A stretch of DNA of 64,000 nt from Mangrovitalea sediminis (GCF_002514725.1 NZ_NTLB01000003.1:62001-126000), one strand, 5' to 3'. Positions 20,016 through 28,753 are shown, counted from the first letter of the stretch. Program-made: numbers and translations. The notes: generated by a model from the sequence alone, not told the origin.

Positions 20016-20942
20016 ATGAACCTCAACCATCTGGCTATCTTCCATGCAGTGGCGGAGACTGGCAGCGTCAGCGGTGCCGCATCCCGGCTCTTTATCAGCC
20101 AACCCGCCGTCTCCAAGCAGTTGCGGGAATTCGAGGGCGTCATTGGCATGCCGTTGTTCGATCGGCTCCCGAAGGGAATGCGCCTGACGGCCACGGGCGA
20201 GGTGCTGCTTGTCTTCGCGCAACGTATCTTTGCGACCGAGGCTGCGGCCGAGCGGCGCTTGGCGGAACTGCGGGATGCCCGTTCCGGGCGCCTTTCCATC
20301 GGTGCCAGCATGACCATCGGCAATTACCTGCTGCCGAAGCTTCTGGCGCGTTACCAACAGCGTTACCCCGGGGTGGATGTGCAGCTTGAAATTGCCAACA
20401 CCGAGGTGATCCAGCAAAAGCTGCTGGCAAATACGCTGGACCTGGGGTTTACCGAGGGCTTTGTCGAGGAAGAGGACTTGGAGGAAGTCGTCTTTGCGCT
20501 GGACCAATTGGTCGTCATCGCGGCTCCCGGGCATCGCTTTGCGGGGCGAACGGATCTTCGGGCGGAAGAGCTTTGCAGCGAGCCTTGCCTGCTGCGTGAG
20601 CAGGGGTCAGGGACGCGTGCCGTGGTGGAGCGCACCCTCTCCGCTCGAGACCTTCATCCCATCTCGACCATGTCGTTGGGGAGTCCGGAGGCGATTAAAC
20701 AGGCGGTTGCCGCCGGTGCCGGGATATCACTGGTCTCTCGCTGGACCGTAGCGACGGAACTGAGAGCCGGCACCCTGACGGTGTTGCCGGTGACGGACCT
20801 GACGGTGGAGCGCCCGCTGCATCGTCTCAGCCTGCGACATAAGCACCCGAGCCGCGCTGTGGAACGCTTTCTGGACATGCTGCTCCAGGACGAGGGGCTG
20901 AACGGTGCCGGACTCGTCCCGGACTTGCCGAAGACGATCTAG
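20016..20942 (+). CDS. LysR-family regulator (YeiE/CysB-like type), divergent from yeiH
   Basis: 308 residues. The N-terminal winged helix (residues 1-60) reads NHLAIFHAVAETGSVSGAASRLFISQPAVSKQLREFE, a standard LysR helix-turn-helix. The C-terminal periplasmic-binding fold is at about 90-290, with RLSIGASMTIGNYLLPKLLARY at its start. LysR proteins of this YeiE type activate the divergent yeiH gene. The effector is not known from sequence. The stop codon shares CTAG with the convergent alcohol dehydrogenase stop. Confidence 0.92.
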   Translation: MNLNHLAIFHAVAETGSVSGAASRLFISQPAVSKQLREFEGVIGMPLFDRLPKGMRLTATGEVLLVFAQRIFATEAAAERRLAELRDARSGRLSIGASMTIGNYLLPKLLARYQQRYPGVDVQLEIANTEVIQQKLLANTLDLGFTEGFVEEEDLEEVVFALDQLVVIAAPGHRFAGRTDLRAEELCSEPCLLREQGSGTRAVVERTLSARDLHPISTMSLGSPEAIKQAVAAGAGISLVSRWTVATELRAGTLTVLPVTDLTVERPLHRLSLRHKHPSRAVERFLDMLLQDEGLNGAGLVPDLPKTI

Positions 20943-22150
20943 TCCTGCCCCAGGGCCTCAAGTACCTGCTGGCAGTCGTTGGCGGCCATGTATCGTGGGA
21001 CGGCATAGGTGCCGTGAGCCTCGTGAAAGGCCGCCTCGATAATCGCATTGAAGTCCTCGTGCCGGACACCTGCAACGTGGTGCGGGATATTCAGCGAAGC
21101 GATCAGTTCGCGGACATGGCTGACCAGTCGGCGGGCGGCGACAGCATCGTCCTGAGCGCTGCCAGCGAGACCGGTTTCGCGGGCCAGTTGGGCGAGTCGC
21201 TTTTGCGCCGCCTGCAGGTTGAAGTCGAGCACGTAGGGTAGAACGATGGCATTGGCACGGCCATGGGGCAAACCATAGTGGGCGCCCAGTTGGTGCGCGA
21301 TGGCATGCACGTAGCCCAGTCCGGCCTTGTTGATCGCCAGACCGGCATAGTGAGAGGCAAGGGCCATGGCCTCACGTGCGGCGAGGTCATGGCCGTCGGT
21401 GTAGGCTTTGGGCAGGTTGTCGAAGATCAGGCGTACGGCGGCGCCCGCATACACATCCGTATCGTGATTGGCGAATTCACTGATCCAGGCTTCCAGCGCA
21501 TGGGTCAGTGCATCGAGGCCGGTGTCGGCCGTAATGGCCGCCGGCAGGTCTCGCATCAGACGCGGGTCCAGGGCAGTGGCCAGCGGTACCACCTTGGGGT
21601 CGATAATCAGCGCTTTCTGATGGGTCTTGTCATCGGAGATTACGGCGCCCACGGTGACTTCCGATCCGGTGCCTGCTGTTGTGGGAATGGCGAATAGCGG
21701 CAACGCCGGTTTCCGGGCTTTCAATACGCCGACCAGCTTTTGCGGTTTCCTGTTCTGGGTCGCGGCGAGAGCGATGACCTTGGCGGCATCGATCGACGAT
21801 CCGCCGCCGACGGCCAGCACGGCATCGCAGTGATCCCGTTTCAACTGTGCCAGGCCCTGTTCCACCACACTGAACGTGGGGTCCGGGAGGACGCCGGTAA
21901 AGAGGCTGACACTGAGCTTTTGCCGTTTCAGTCGTCGCACGATGGGATCAATCATCCCCAGTTTTTCCAGGCCCTTGTCGGTCACGATCAATACATGGTG
22001 CGCGCCGAGCTGGGCGATGGTCTGACAGAGTTTGTGGGAGGCGTCGGCCCCCAGTAAAACCAGAGGGCGGGGTGAAGGCAACAAGGTCGCGGCCACTTTG
22101 AGTGCAGCGAGCTGGGCCCGGGCCTTGAGTCGGGTTCCGAGTGGATTCAT
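20939..22150 (-). CDS. Iron-containing alcohol dehydrogenase
   Basis: 403-residue group III alcohol dehydrogenase. The NAD(P)-binding part has AVGGGSSIDAAKVIAL (the GGGS motif). The metal-binding region supplies Asp and His ligands in LDALTHALEAWIS and in YVHAIAHQLGAHYGLPHGRANAIVLPY. Products of this family reduce or oxidise a range of alcohols and aldehydes; the substrate is undetermined. I chose ATG 22150, with GAGGA 8 bases upstream, over a longer frame starting at 22237. The context (a LysR gene convergent, a GST upstream) does not define a pathway. Confidence 0.9.
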   Translation of the reverse strand: MNPLGTRLKARAQLAALKVAATLLPSPRPLVLLGADASHKLCQTIAQLGAHHVLIVTDKGLEKLGMIDPIVRRLKRQKLSVSLFTGVLPDPTFSVVEQGLAQLKRDHCDAVLAVGGGSSIDAAKVIALAATQNRKPQKLVGVLKARKPALPLFAIPTTAGTGSEVTVGAVISDDKTHQKALIIDPKVVPLATALDPRLMRDLPAAITADTGLDALTHALEAWISEFANHDTDVYAGAAVRLIFDNLPKAYTDGHDLAAREAMALASHYAGLAINKAGLGYVHAIAHQLGAHYGLPHGRANAIVLPYVLDFNLQAAQKRLAQLARETGLAGSAQDDAVAARRLVSHVRELIASLNIPHHVAGVRHEDFNAIIEAAFHEAHGTYAVPRYMAANDCQQVLEALGQD

Positions 22151-22366
22151 GGATGCGGTCCTCAACACCAGTCGTTCTTGATGGTTGTTATGACGTTTGT
22201 CGTTGGGTGCACATCCCAAGCTTGATGTCGGGGACAAAGCTCGACTGCGGATAGACCGTCAGTCTAGTGGTTGCTGTGATTGGGGGAAAGTCGGTGGAGA
22301 AATGCGGGCACGGCGCCTTTACGAGGCTCCGAGCCCTGCTGTCGATGTCTTCAGGCGTTGGGGGCC

Positions 22367-23035
22367 TCAGGCATAGGCGTATTCGCCGCCCCTCAGGAGG
22401 GCACGCTGGTAGGCTGGTCTTTCCTGAACCCGTTTTACAAAGGCCTGGATCTGCGGATAGTGTCCGTCGATCAGTCCCCGTGCAACGCTGGCTTCCAGAG
22501 GGAAACTCATCTGGATGTCGGCACCGCTGAGCCGGTCGCCGGCAAACCAGTCCTGCTTACCGAGATGCGCCTCGATATAGTCCAGGTGTGTCTTGATCTG
22601 GGGGCCGATAAAACGGCTGTTGGTCTTGTCGGCGATCTGTTTTGCGATGGGTCGCGCGAAGAATGGCATGGGGCTGGTTTTGACCTTTTCGAAAACCAGA
22701 CGCAGGAGCAGCGGCGGCATCAGCGAACCTTCGGCGTAGTGCAACCAGTAAATATAATCCCGATAGGCGGGGCTGCTTCTATCCGGCAGCAGGTTGCCCT
22801 GTCCATAGGTTTCCGCGAGATAGGTCACGATGGCGCCGGATTCGGCGACCGTAACATCACCATCGGTGATGACCGGTGATTTCCCCAGCGGATGGACCTG
22901 TCGGAGGCTGGCCGGTGCCTGCATCGTCTGCGGATCACGTTCATAGCGCTGAATGTCATAGTCCTGTCCCAGTTCCTCCAGCATCCAGAGAATGCGCTGC
23001 GAGCGGGAATGGTTCAGGTGGTGCACGATGATCAT
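22367..23035 (-). CDS. Glutathione S-transferase family protein
   Basis: 222 residues. The N-terminal domain has IVHHLNHSRSQRILWMLEELG, with Ser as the likely glutathione-activating residue, and VHPLGKSPVITDGDVTVAESGAIVTYL with the conserved cis-proline and E-S pair. The C-terminal helical domain ends near KRVQERPAYQRAL, a frequent GST ending. A strong AAGGAG precedes ATG 23035. Next to it is a LysR regulator in the same direction, 48 bp upstream. Substrate unknown; general detoxification is inferred. Confidence 0.87.
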   Translation of the reverse strand: MIIVHHLNHSRSQRILWMLEELGQDYDIQRYERDPQTMQAPASLRQVHPLGKSPVITDGDVTVAESGAIVTYLAETYGQGNLLPDRSSPAYRDYIYWLHYAEGSLMPPLLLRLVFEKVKTSPMPFFARPIAKQIADKTNSRFIGPQIKTHLDYIEAHLGKQDWFAGDRLSGADIQMSFPLEASVARGLIDGHYPQIQAFVKRVQERPAYQRALLRGGEYAYA

Positions 23036-23083
23036 GGATAACGCTCCTTGTAAAAGATGCTTGGGCCTTACGCTCTGCCGGTG

Positions 23084-24001
23084 TTATTGGATCGCTTCCT
23101 CGGCGGATATTTCTGTCTCCGGCGGAAGGGATTCCGACAGTGCCTGGGTCAGCCATCGCCTGAATTGTTCGGCTTCAGAGCTGCCGCGCATGTGCGGCGC
23201 CTCCAGCAGGGCATAGTGATAGCCCGTCAGGACGGCATCCGCTGTCACCAGCTGCAATACACCCTGTTTCAGTTCTTCATCGACCAGGAGCGGGTCCACG
23301 ACGGTGATGCCGGCGTGACCGAGCGTGGCCTGGATGGCGGAACTCATGGAGTCCATCTGGATCTTGCGGGTACCGAGCGCTTCGGTGGTCAATGCCTGTG
23401 CCTCCAGAAAAGCCCCCCAGTCGTCCTGAACCCGTGACGGGTAGATCAGGGGGCCGCGTCGGAGAATGGCTTCCGGAGCCTTGTTCGGTGCGGCGTTGAG
23501 GTAGTCTGCCGAGGCGACGCACACCAGGCGTTCCTCATAGAGCGGCGAGCCGGGCGTCTCCGGGTTATAGACGATGGCGAGGTCGAACGGCTCGTGGGCG
23601 AAATCCACTTGCTGCTGCCAGCAGGAGGTGATCGAGAAAGTGAGCCCGGTGGCCGCCTCCAGCGTCTTCAGCCGCCGCATGAACCAGCGGTCGCCGAAGG
23701 ACATGGGTAGCTTGAGGTTGATGACCTGGCGCGGAGCGATGCTGCGGCAGGCTTCGCGCAGTTGCACGAATGCGGCGCCGAGACCACGTGACAGGCGTTC
23801 GCCCTCCGGCGTCAGCGTGACGGTTTGCCGGGTCCGCTGGAACAGTGAGGTCTGGAAATGGGCCTCCAGTGCGCGGATCTGTTTGCTGACCGCACCATGG
23901 CTGATATGCAGCTCCTCGGCCGCCCGGCTGAAATTCCGGTGACGTGCCGCCGCTTCAAAAATTTGCAGGGCTTTGAGGGAGGGCAGGCTTTGCGATTGCA
24001 T
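23084..24001 (-). CDS. LysR-family regulator (GcvA-like)
   Basis: 305 residues from ATG 24001. The N-terminus QSLPSLKALQIFEAAARHRNFSRAAEELHISHGAVSKQIRALE is typical of the GcvA/AmpR/TrpI branch. The C-terminal effector domain contains TQALSESL near the end. An upstream in-frame ATG at 24079 would add 26 residues with no family similarity, so I rejected it. The gene diverges from a DMT exporter and is followed by a GST; either could be its target. Effector unknown. Confidence 0.88.
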   Translation of the reverse strand: MQSQSLPSLKALQIFEAAARHRNFSRAAEELHISHGAVSKQIRALEAHFQTSLFQRTRQTVTLTPEGERLSRGLGAAFVQLREACRSIAPRQVINLKLPMSFGDRWFMRRLKTLEAATGLTFSITSCWQQQVDFAHEPFDLAIVYNPETPGSPLYEERLVCVASADYLNAAPNKAPEAILRRGPLIYPSRVQDDWGAFLEAQALTTEALGTRKIQMDSMSSAIQATLGHAGITVVDPLLVDEELKQGVLQLVTADAVLTGYHYALLEAPHMRGSSEAEQFRRWLTQALSESLPPETEISAEEAIQ

Positions 24002-24156
24002 CCGATGTTCCGAAATCTCACATGGGCGTGAAAAAAGGTCGATGTACTTGGAGGTGCCCGCGCCGTACAGTGCGTCCATTCAGCGGAGCTGTCCTCCATT
24101 TAAACACAGTTCGGGGGCGCTTGTGGCGGTTGCCCTGCGACCCAACGGAGAGGAAC

Positions 24157-25152
24157 GTGATACGAAATCTGCATGCGGAGTACAAGGCGATGTCGCTGGT
24201 GCTGGTGGCGGTCGTTGCCGGTGTCACCGTCGACAGCCTGACAAAGTTGGCGGGAGCGTCCCTGGGTACCTGGCAGTTGCTGTTTCTGCGCTGGTTGTTC
24301 GGCTTTGCCCTGTATCTGCCGATGGCGTTGTATCGTCCGGCCGCAGTGCGCTGGGGGCGGCCGAGCGTGCACGTCATCCGGTTGGCGATCAGTCTGGTCG
24401 CCTGCTATTGCCTGTACGACGCCTTGACGCACCTGCCACTGGCTACCTGCGTGACGGTGTTTTTCGCCGAGCCACTGTTTATGTTGCCGCTGTCGGCCTG
24501 GCTGCTCAACGAGCGGGTGGCTGCCAGTGACTGGGCCGCGGTCGTTGCCGGCTTTATCGGGGTTCTGATTATTGCCCGTCCTGGTGCCGGTGGTTTGCAG
24601 GCTCCGGTGCTGGTGGCCGTGCTCGGTGCGGTGAGCTTTTCCTTCCTGCATGTGATGAATAAGCGCTGGGGAAGAACAGAATCTACGGGCGCCTTGATGT
24701 TCTGGATGGCCTTGACGATGGCCATCGCGACTGCGCCGATGGGGTTGATGCATTGGCGCCCTGTCAGTAACGTCGTCTGGTTGACGATGGTCCTGGTCGC
24801 GGTGTCCGGCTTCGTTTATGGCGTTTCCTGGATCACGGCGGTCAAGCTGGGTACGGTTTCGCGTATCGCGGCGCTCAGCTATCTGGCGCTTCCGCTATCG
24901 TACCTGATCGGCTGGCGCTTTTTCGGTGAACCGCTACAGGCTCAGGTACTGGCGGGCAGTGGCGTCATCGTCGCTGCGGTCGTCGTGGTCAGCCGACGCA
25001 ATGCCCGGCGGCTGGAAGAACCGGGTCTCGCCGATACGCGACCGGCAACGGCACTCGATGCACCGTTGCCGGTATCGCAGGATCAGGCGTCAGCCCGGAG
25101 CGAGGGTGTTTCTTCGGCCGGTGCGTCTTCATGCACCAGTGAGGACAGGTGA
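24157..25152 (+). CDS. EamA/DMT-family transporter
   Basis: 331 residues with ten hydrophobic helices arranged as two EamA repeats, the drug/metabolite exporter topology. Repeat one includes WQLLFLRWLFGFALYLPM and VTVFFAEPLFMLPLSAWLLNERV; the FxEP..........ER pattern is conserved in the family. The C-terminus is a polar tail of about 45 residues. The start is GTG 24157 with GGAGAGG at 24147-24153. The 3' end overlaps the convergent neighbour by 70 bp. The substrate is not predictable. Confidence 0.85.
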   Translation: MIRNLHAEYKAMSLVLVAVVAGVTVDSLTKLAGASLGTWQLLFLRWLFGFALYLPMALYRPAAVRWGRPSVHVIRLAISLVACYCLYDALTHLPLATCVTVFFAEPLFMLPLSAWLLNERVAASDWAAVVAGFIGVLIIARPGAGGLQAPVLVAVLGAVSFSFLHVMNKRWGRTESTGALMFWMALTMAIATAPMGLMHWRPVSNVVWLTMVLVAVSGFVYGVSWITAVKLGTVSRIAALSYLALPLSYLIGWRFFGEPLQAQVLAGSGVIVAAVVVVSRRNARRLEEPGLADTRPATALDAPLPVSQDQASARSEGVSSAGASSCTSEDR

Positions 25153-25820
25153 TCGCTCAGCCGTGCAAGGGGCCCCGGCTTGAGGTTGGACAGCAGGCGG
25201 GTTAGCAGGCTATGGAAAGCCTTTTGTACGGTGCGGATGCCCGCGTCTGCCGTTTTCCGTGTGAACACGCCCAGGCTGACCTGATCGACCGGCTGCCTGT
25301 AGTAATGTACCAGGCAGATATCGACCACCTTTTGCAGGTGGCGGGTCAGGTGATGGACGTCGTCGATGGAGGCTGCAGACGCCCGGGCTTGCTCAAGTCT
25401 TTCGCGGAGCAGGGGGCCGAAATCGTCCTCCAGTTCGAAAATCAGGTGCGGTAGCTCACGGCCGTTAGGTTCCACCAGCATGCTGCCGATATAGTCGGCA
25501 ATCAGGACCAGTTCCGCCTGGGATAGTCCGCCGAAGAATTGATTGGTCACCATCCGGATGGCGCCAGTAATGACCTGCATACTCTTGTCAGTTGCCGCCC
25601 GCAGCGTCGGTGACAGGCCAACCAGTTCGGCAGGTATATGGTAATAGGCCTGCAATCCCTCCTTCACCAGCTGGTTGACGACTTCCGCCAGCGCCTTGTT
25701 CTCAGCGCGGGCCGATGTCTCGCCATGACGGACGCTTTCGATCGTCCGCAGGGCCTTGTCGTAGAGTTCGTTGCTCAGGGGAAAACCCCAGTGAAGCGAT
25801 GCCATGTCGGTAATCCTCAT
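25083..25820 (-). CDS. Uncharacterised all-helical protein, paralogue of the 27938 gene
   Basis: 245 residues, almost entirely helical by composition, with no membrane segment or signal peptide. It matches no family I can name. It shares with the product at 27938-28753 a start block MAS..(H/Y)xWGF, a middle (I/M)AD(Y/F)(I/L)GxxLV block, and the motif VHYYR, so the two are distant paralogues. Its ATG overlaps the upstream hydrolase stop in ATGA, so it is translationally coupled as the last gene of a three-gene operon. The 3' end overlaps the convergent transporter gene by 70 bp. It may take part in the same lipid-related process as its operon partners, but that is inference. Confidence 0.72.
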   Translation of the reverse strand: MRITDMASLHWGFPLSNELYDKALRTIESVRHGETSARAENKALAEVVNQLVKEGLQAYYHIPAELVGLSPTLRAATDKSMQVITGAIRMVTNQFFGGLSQAELVLIADYIGSMLVEPNGRELPHLIFELEDDFGPLLRERLEQARASAASIDDVHHLTRHLQKVVDICLVHYYRQPVDQVSLGVFTRKTADAGIRTVQKAFHSLLTRLLSNLKPGPLARLSDHLSSLVHEDAPAEETPSLRADA

Positions 25821-26830
25821 GAGTGCGATGCCATCGGCTCAACTGCCGTGTCGAGGCAGTATTGCGAGCGCCAGAAACGCTGAAGCGAGGCGGCGGTCTG
25901 CAGGGGCGCTTCCAGCATCGGCAGGTGGCCGGTGTTGGGCAAAATGCACTGTTCCGCATGGGGTAACAGCCTTTTCAGCACATCTGCACAGGAAACGTCC
26001 AGAACCTGATCCTTGTCGCCCCACAGGATCAGGGTGGGGCGTTCTTCAGTTTGCCCGATCAGCTTGGCCGGATCGGTGTTGGAGTTCAGCAAATCGAGAA
26101 ACAGTCGGTGATTGACACGCTCCCGGTGAATCATGTCGCGGTACAGGAGGGGTGATAGCAGCCAGGCGATCCAGTTGCGATTCCGTTGGGTGGCCAGACG
26201 GAACAGACGTATAACATCGCCAAAGCTGCCCGGAATGAGCGGGTTTTCCCCGTTGAGCAAGGACTGCTCGAATCGGCTGCGTCGGCGGCCGGATACGCCG
26301 GCGGCATTCATGAGCGTCAGGGACGACACCTGCTCCGGCGCCTGTGAGGCCATAAGGCCGGCCAGCGCGCCGCCCATGGAGCTGCCGACAAAATGCGCGG
26401 AGTCTATACCCAGTCTCCCGAACCAGTCTCGCAGGCGCCCGACCTGGATTTCCGCTGTGTAACTGTCGCCCACATTGAAGTCGCTGGCGCCGAAGCCAGG
26501 CAGGTCCGGGATGAGCAGGCGATGACGACGAGCCAGCAAGGGGATCAGCGGCAACCAGTTTTCCTTGCTGGCGCCGAAGCCATGCAACAGCACCACCGGC
26601 GACGCCTCATGTCGGCCGATGTCCCAGAACACCATGCGATGTCCGTCGACCCGGCATTCCCTTGGGTGTAACGCCGGGACCGAGCGGCCAATCCAGACTT
26701 GCAGGCCGGAGCGGCGTGGTTGCCAGCGGGCCAGTGCCTCGTCGTCACGGCCAAGAGGGTTGCCGTTGCAGTAGGCCTGCACCACCTCTTCGGCGAACGC
26801 GACTGAAACCGGGCTTTCCTGGAGGTTCAT
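25817..26830 (-). CDS. Alpha/beta hydrolase
   Basis: 337-residue enzyme with the full alpha/beta-hydrolase pattern. These are the oxyanion segment LLHGFGASKENW, nucleophile elbow GSSMGG, acid residue in LILWGDKDQVLD, and catalytic His in NTGHLPMLEAP. An N-terminal extension of about 60 residues precedes the core. The start ATG overlaps the upstream gene's stop (ATGA), and its own stop overlaps the next start, so three genes are tightly coupled. Esterase or lipase-like activity is likely; substrate unknown. The neighbour is a PF10118-like metal-dependent hydrolase. Confidence 0.9.
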   Translation of the reverse strand: MNLQESPVSVAFAEEVVQAYCNGNPLGRDDEALARWQPRRSGLQVWIGRSVPALHPRECRVDGHRMVFWDIGRHEASPVVLLHGFGASKENWLPLIPLLARRHRLLIPDLPGFGASDFNVGDSYTAEIQVGRLRDWFGRLGIDSAHFVGSSMGGALAGLMASQAPEQVSSLTLMNAAGVSGRRRSRFEQSLLNGENPLIPGSFGDVIRLFRLATQRNRNWIAWLLSPLLYRDMIHRERVNHRLFLDLLNSNTDPAKLIGQTEERPTLILWGDKDQVLDVSCADVLKRLLPHAEQCILPNTGHLPMLEAPLQTAASLQRFWRSQYCLDTAVEPMASHS

Positions 26831-27687
26831 GCATTCTGCTCCTGGAGCGGTGCCTCTGCGGACAGGCTTTCGACCCTCTGTGTCAGTGAGTCGATCTGGT
26901 CGAGGAAGTGGCGATTGTCATGCATCCAGGGGTGGAAGTCCGGTCGGAAGAAGTCGAACCAGGCCGGTACGATACGACGCAAGGCGCCGGGTGTACCCCA
27001 CTGGTAACGGAAGCCGCGCCACCAGCCCTTGAGATCCCGGTGCTGGCCCCCGGCGCGGACCATCCGGAAATAGTACGGGTAGAACAGCGACCAGAAAATG
27101 GCATTGGCCAGCAGGAAGGCGCCCACCCGCAGCAGGTAGGCTTTGGGGCCGCTGCCGAAGGCGCGGGTGAAGACCTCGAAGGACACCGCCTTATGCTCGG
27201 TTTCCTCCAGCGCATGCCAGCGCCACAGGGCCTGGAAGTGAGGCTCGGCATTGGCGAGGAGTTCCGGTTCGCGCAGGAGGATGTCGCCCATAATGGCCGT
27301 CAGGTGTTCCAGTGCCACAGTGGCGCCCAGCTGGAGTGGCTTGGGCAGGCGTTTGACGACTTCCAGCAGTTGGGTGACCTGGGTCTCCAGTTTGTCAGCC
27401 GGCAGCCCAGCAGCGGTCAGCGCGGCGTTGTATTCGTCGTGTTCGCGGCCATGAAAGGCTTCCTGGCCGATAAAGCCGGCGACGTCGTCGCGCAGCTGTG
27501 GGTCTTCCACGATGTCGCGATACTGGCGCAGGCTGTGAATAAAGAAGCGTTCGCCGACCGGAAAGAAAATCGACAGGGTGTTGAAGAATTGGGTGACATG
27601 GTAGCCGGCAGGGTTCCACTTTGTTACCTGTTCTGGCGGCAGGTTGAACTTAAAGTTACGGCGTACCGGGGTAGTCTTGATTGTCAT
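26827..27687 (-). CDS. Metal-dependent hydrolase, PF10118-like
   Basis: 286 residues. A di-metal helical scaffold is suggested by GQEAFHGREHDEYN (Glu and two His) and WRWHALEETEHKAVSFEVF, which places an H..EE.EH cluster. This is the signature of the 'metal-dependent hydrolase' family PF10118. A membrane-prone segment follows (LLRVGAFLLANAIFWSLFYPYYF). I chose ATG 27687 because GGGAGG sits 6 bases upstream; an in-frame ATG at 27759 is preceded by nothing convincing. It is the first gene of the leftward operon and starts about 100 bp from the 15-bp repeat array. Family members lack a proven reaction. Confidence 0.85.
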   Translation of the reverse strand: MTIKTTPVRRNFKFNLPPEQVTKWNPAGYHVTQFFNTLSIFFPVGERFFIHSLRQYRDIVEDPQLRDDVAGFIGQEAFHGREHDEYNAALTAAGLPADKLETQVTQLLEVVKRLPKPLQLGATVALEHLTAIMGDILLREPELLANAEPHFQALWRWHALEETEHKAVSFEVFTRAFGSGPKAYLLRVGAFLLANAIFWSLFYPYYFRMVRAGGQHRDLKGWWRGFRYQWGTPGALRRIVPAWFDFFRPDFHPWMHDNRHFLDQIDSLTQRVESLSAEAPLQEQNA

Positions 27688-27785
27688 AACGAACCTCCCG
27701 AGCGAGCGTCTGTAGGGTGTGCACCCGTTTTGTTTATGGCCCGGAATTCTGTGGACCAAGCTGATTCTGTGAGTCCTGTTACGTT

Positions 27786-27854
27786 CTTTGACATCATTTC
27801 ATGTTACATCTAATCATGTGACATCAAATAACGTTACATTGAATGATGTAATAA
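27786..27854. repeat. Array of 15-bp imperfect tandem repeats (candidate operator)
   Basis: Related 9-mers occur at exact 15-bp intervals: CTTTGACAT (27786), ATGTTACAT (27801), ATGTGACAT (27816), ACGTTACAT (27831), and a weaker ATGTAATAA (27846). Two are near-palindromes (ATGT-N-ACAT). An out-of-phase CTGTTACGT lies at 27776. The array fills the space between divergent operons, one of which ends with a MerR-type regulator, and overlaps a candidate promoter. Confidence 0.85.
27788..27816 (+). promoter_or_regulatory. Candidate sigma-70 promoter inside the repeat array
   Basis: A perfect -35 hexamer TTGACA (27788-27793) is followed 17 bases later by TAATCA (27811-27816), a weak -10. A protein bound to the 15-bp repeats would cover it. 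Confidence 0.35.
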
Positions 27855-27937
27855 TGGTATACGAAGCCGCCTTGAGACTGTCAAGAGAAAAGTCGCAGGG
27901 ACGGAAATCCGAAACGTAGAATGTGAACGGTGACGCT

Positions 27938-28753
27938 ATGACGAGTGCGGAGACGGGTGCCGAGGCCGAAGATTCGGTGATGGCAGTGCAAATTCAGGAC
28001 AAGAAGGGAGCTGCACCGATGGCGAGCTATTGTTACTGGGGCTTTGTCGTGTCGTCAGCCTTGGGGGAGGAGGCCGCGACGATGATTTCAGAGGCCCGGA
28101 CGCTGGAAGCGGCAGATCTCCCCGCCTGGCAGCGCCAGGTATTTGCGCTGGCCAGTCAGTTGGTTTTTGCCGGAGTGTCCTCATACGCGGACAGCGTGCA
28201 GCTTTCGCCATTGCCACCCTTGACGCCGCAGGTGGAGCCGGACGAGGCCGTCCAGGCCGTGGGGCTGGCCCTGAGTCTCTGGGTCAGTCGAGCACTGCAG
28301 AGCCGCACGCTGCAGGAGTTCAAGGACATGGCCGATTTCCTGGGGCGTTCGCTGGTCATCCATCCGGAATCCGCGGAGACGTTACTCGCCATCCCCCTGG
28401 ACGCTGCGCTGGAGCATCAGCTGCATGAATGGGTGGCGCGCGTGGGCGATGCGGAGGACTCGACGCAATGTCGCGACAGGGTTCGGCAGGCGGTCCTGAG
28501 TATGGCGCAGGCGGCTGTCGTTCACTATTACCGCAGCATCCTTGAGAAAGCGCCGGATAGCTCACACCTGGAACAGGTCATGCGTTTCACCGCCCGCGAG
28601 GTGGAAAAGCGTCTGGTAGAGTTGATGGACCAGTTGTTGCCGACCTTCCCGCAGGCGCACCTGGTGCACATGGCCCATTATGTCGAGACACAGTTGGTGC
28701 GTTCGGCGCGCCCCCTGGCAAATGATGTGGCGGCGCGAGGCCGTGGCGAGTGA
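27938..28753 (+). CDS. Uncharacterised protein, paralogue of the 25083 gene
   Basis: 271 residues from ATG 27938; a GTG at 27923 is also possible. A polar N-terminal tail of about 25 residues precedes the paralogous core. That core begins MASYCYWGF and contains FKDMADFLGRSLVIHPE, AVVHYYRSILEKAP and a final helical region ending near HYVETQLVRS. It resembles the product at 25083-25820 across its whole length at low identity. No membrane segment is seen. The stop overlaps the GTG start of the MerR gene (GTGA), so it is coupled to its likely regulator. I cannot name a function. Confidence 0.75.
   Translation: MTSAETGAEAEDSVMAVQIQDKKGAAPMASYCYWGFVVSSALGEEAATMISEARTLEAADLPAWQRQVFALASQLVFAGVSSYADSVQLSPLPPLTPQVEPDEAVQAVGLALSLWVSRALQSRTLQEFKDMADFLGRSLVIHPESAETLLAIPLDAALEHQLHEWVARVGDAEDSTQCRDRVRQAVLSMAQAAVVHYYRSILEKAPDSSHLEQVMRFTAREVEKRLVELMDQLLPTFPQAHLVHMAHYVETQLVRSARPLANDVAARGRGE

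Noticed and set aside
20939-20942. CTAG shared by convergent stops, also at 5581-5584
   Set aside because: Compact gene packing using the palindromic CTAG; coincidence is enough to explain two cases.
27786-27854. Possible CRISPR array
   Set aside because: Units are 15 bp without spacers, and no cas gene is present; operator repeats explain it better.
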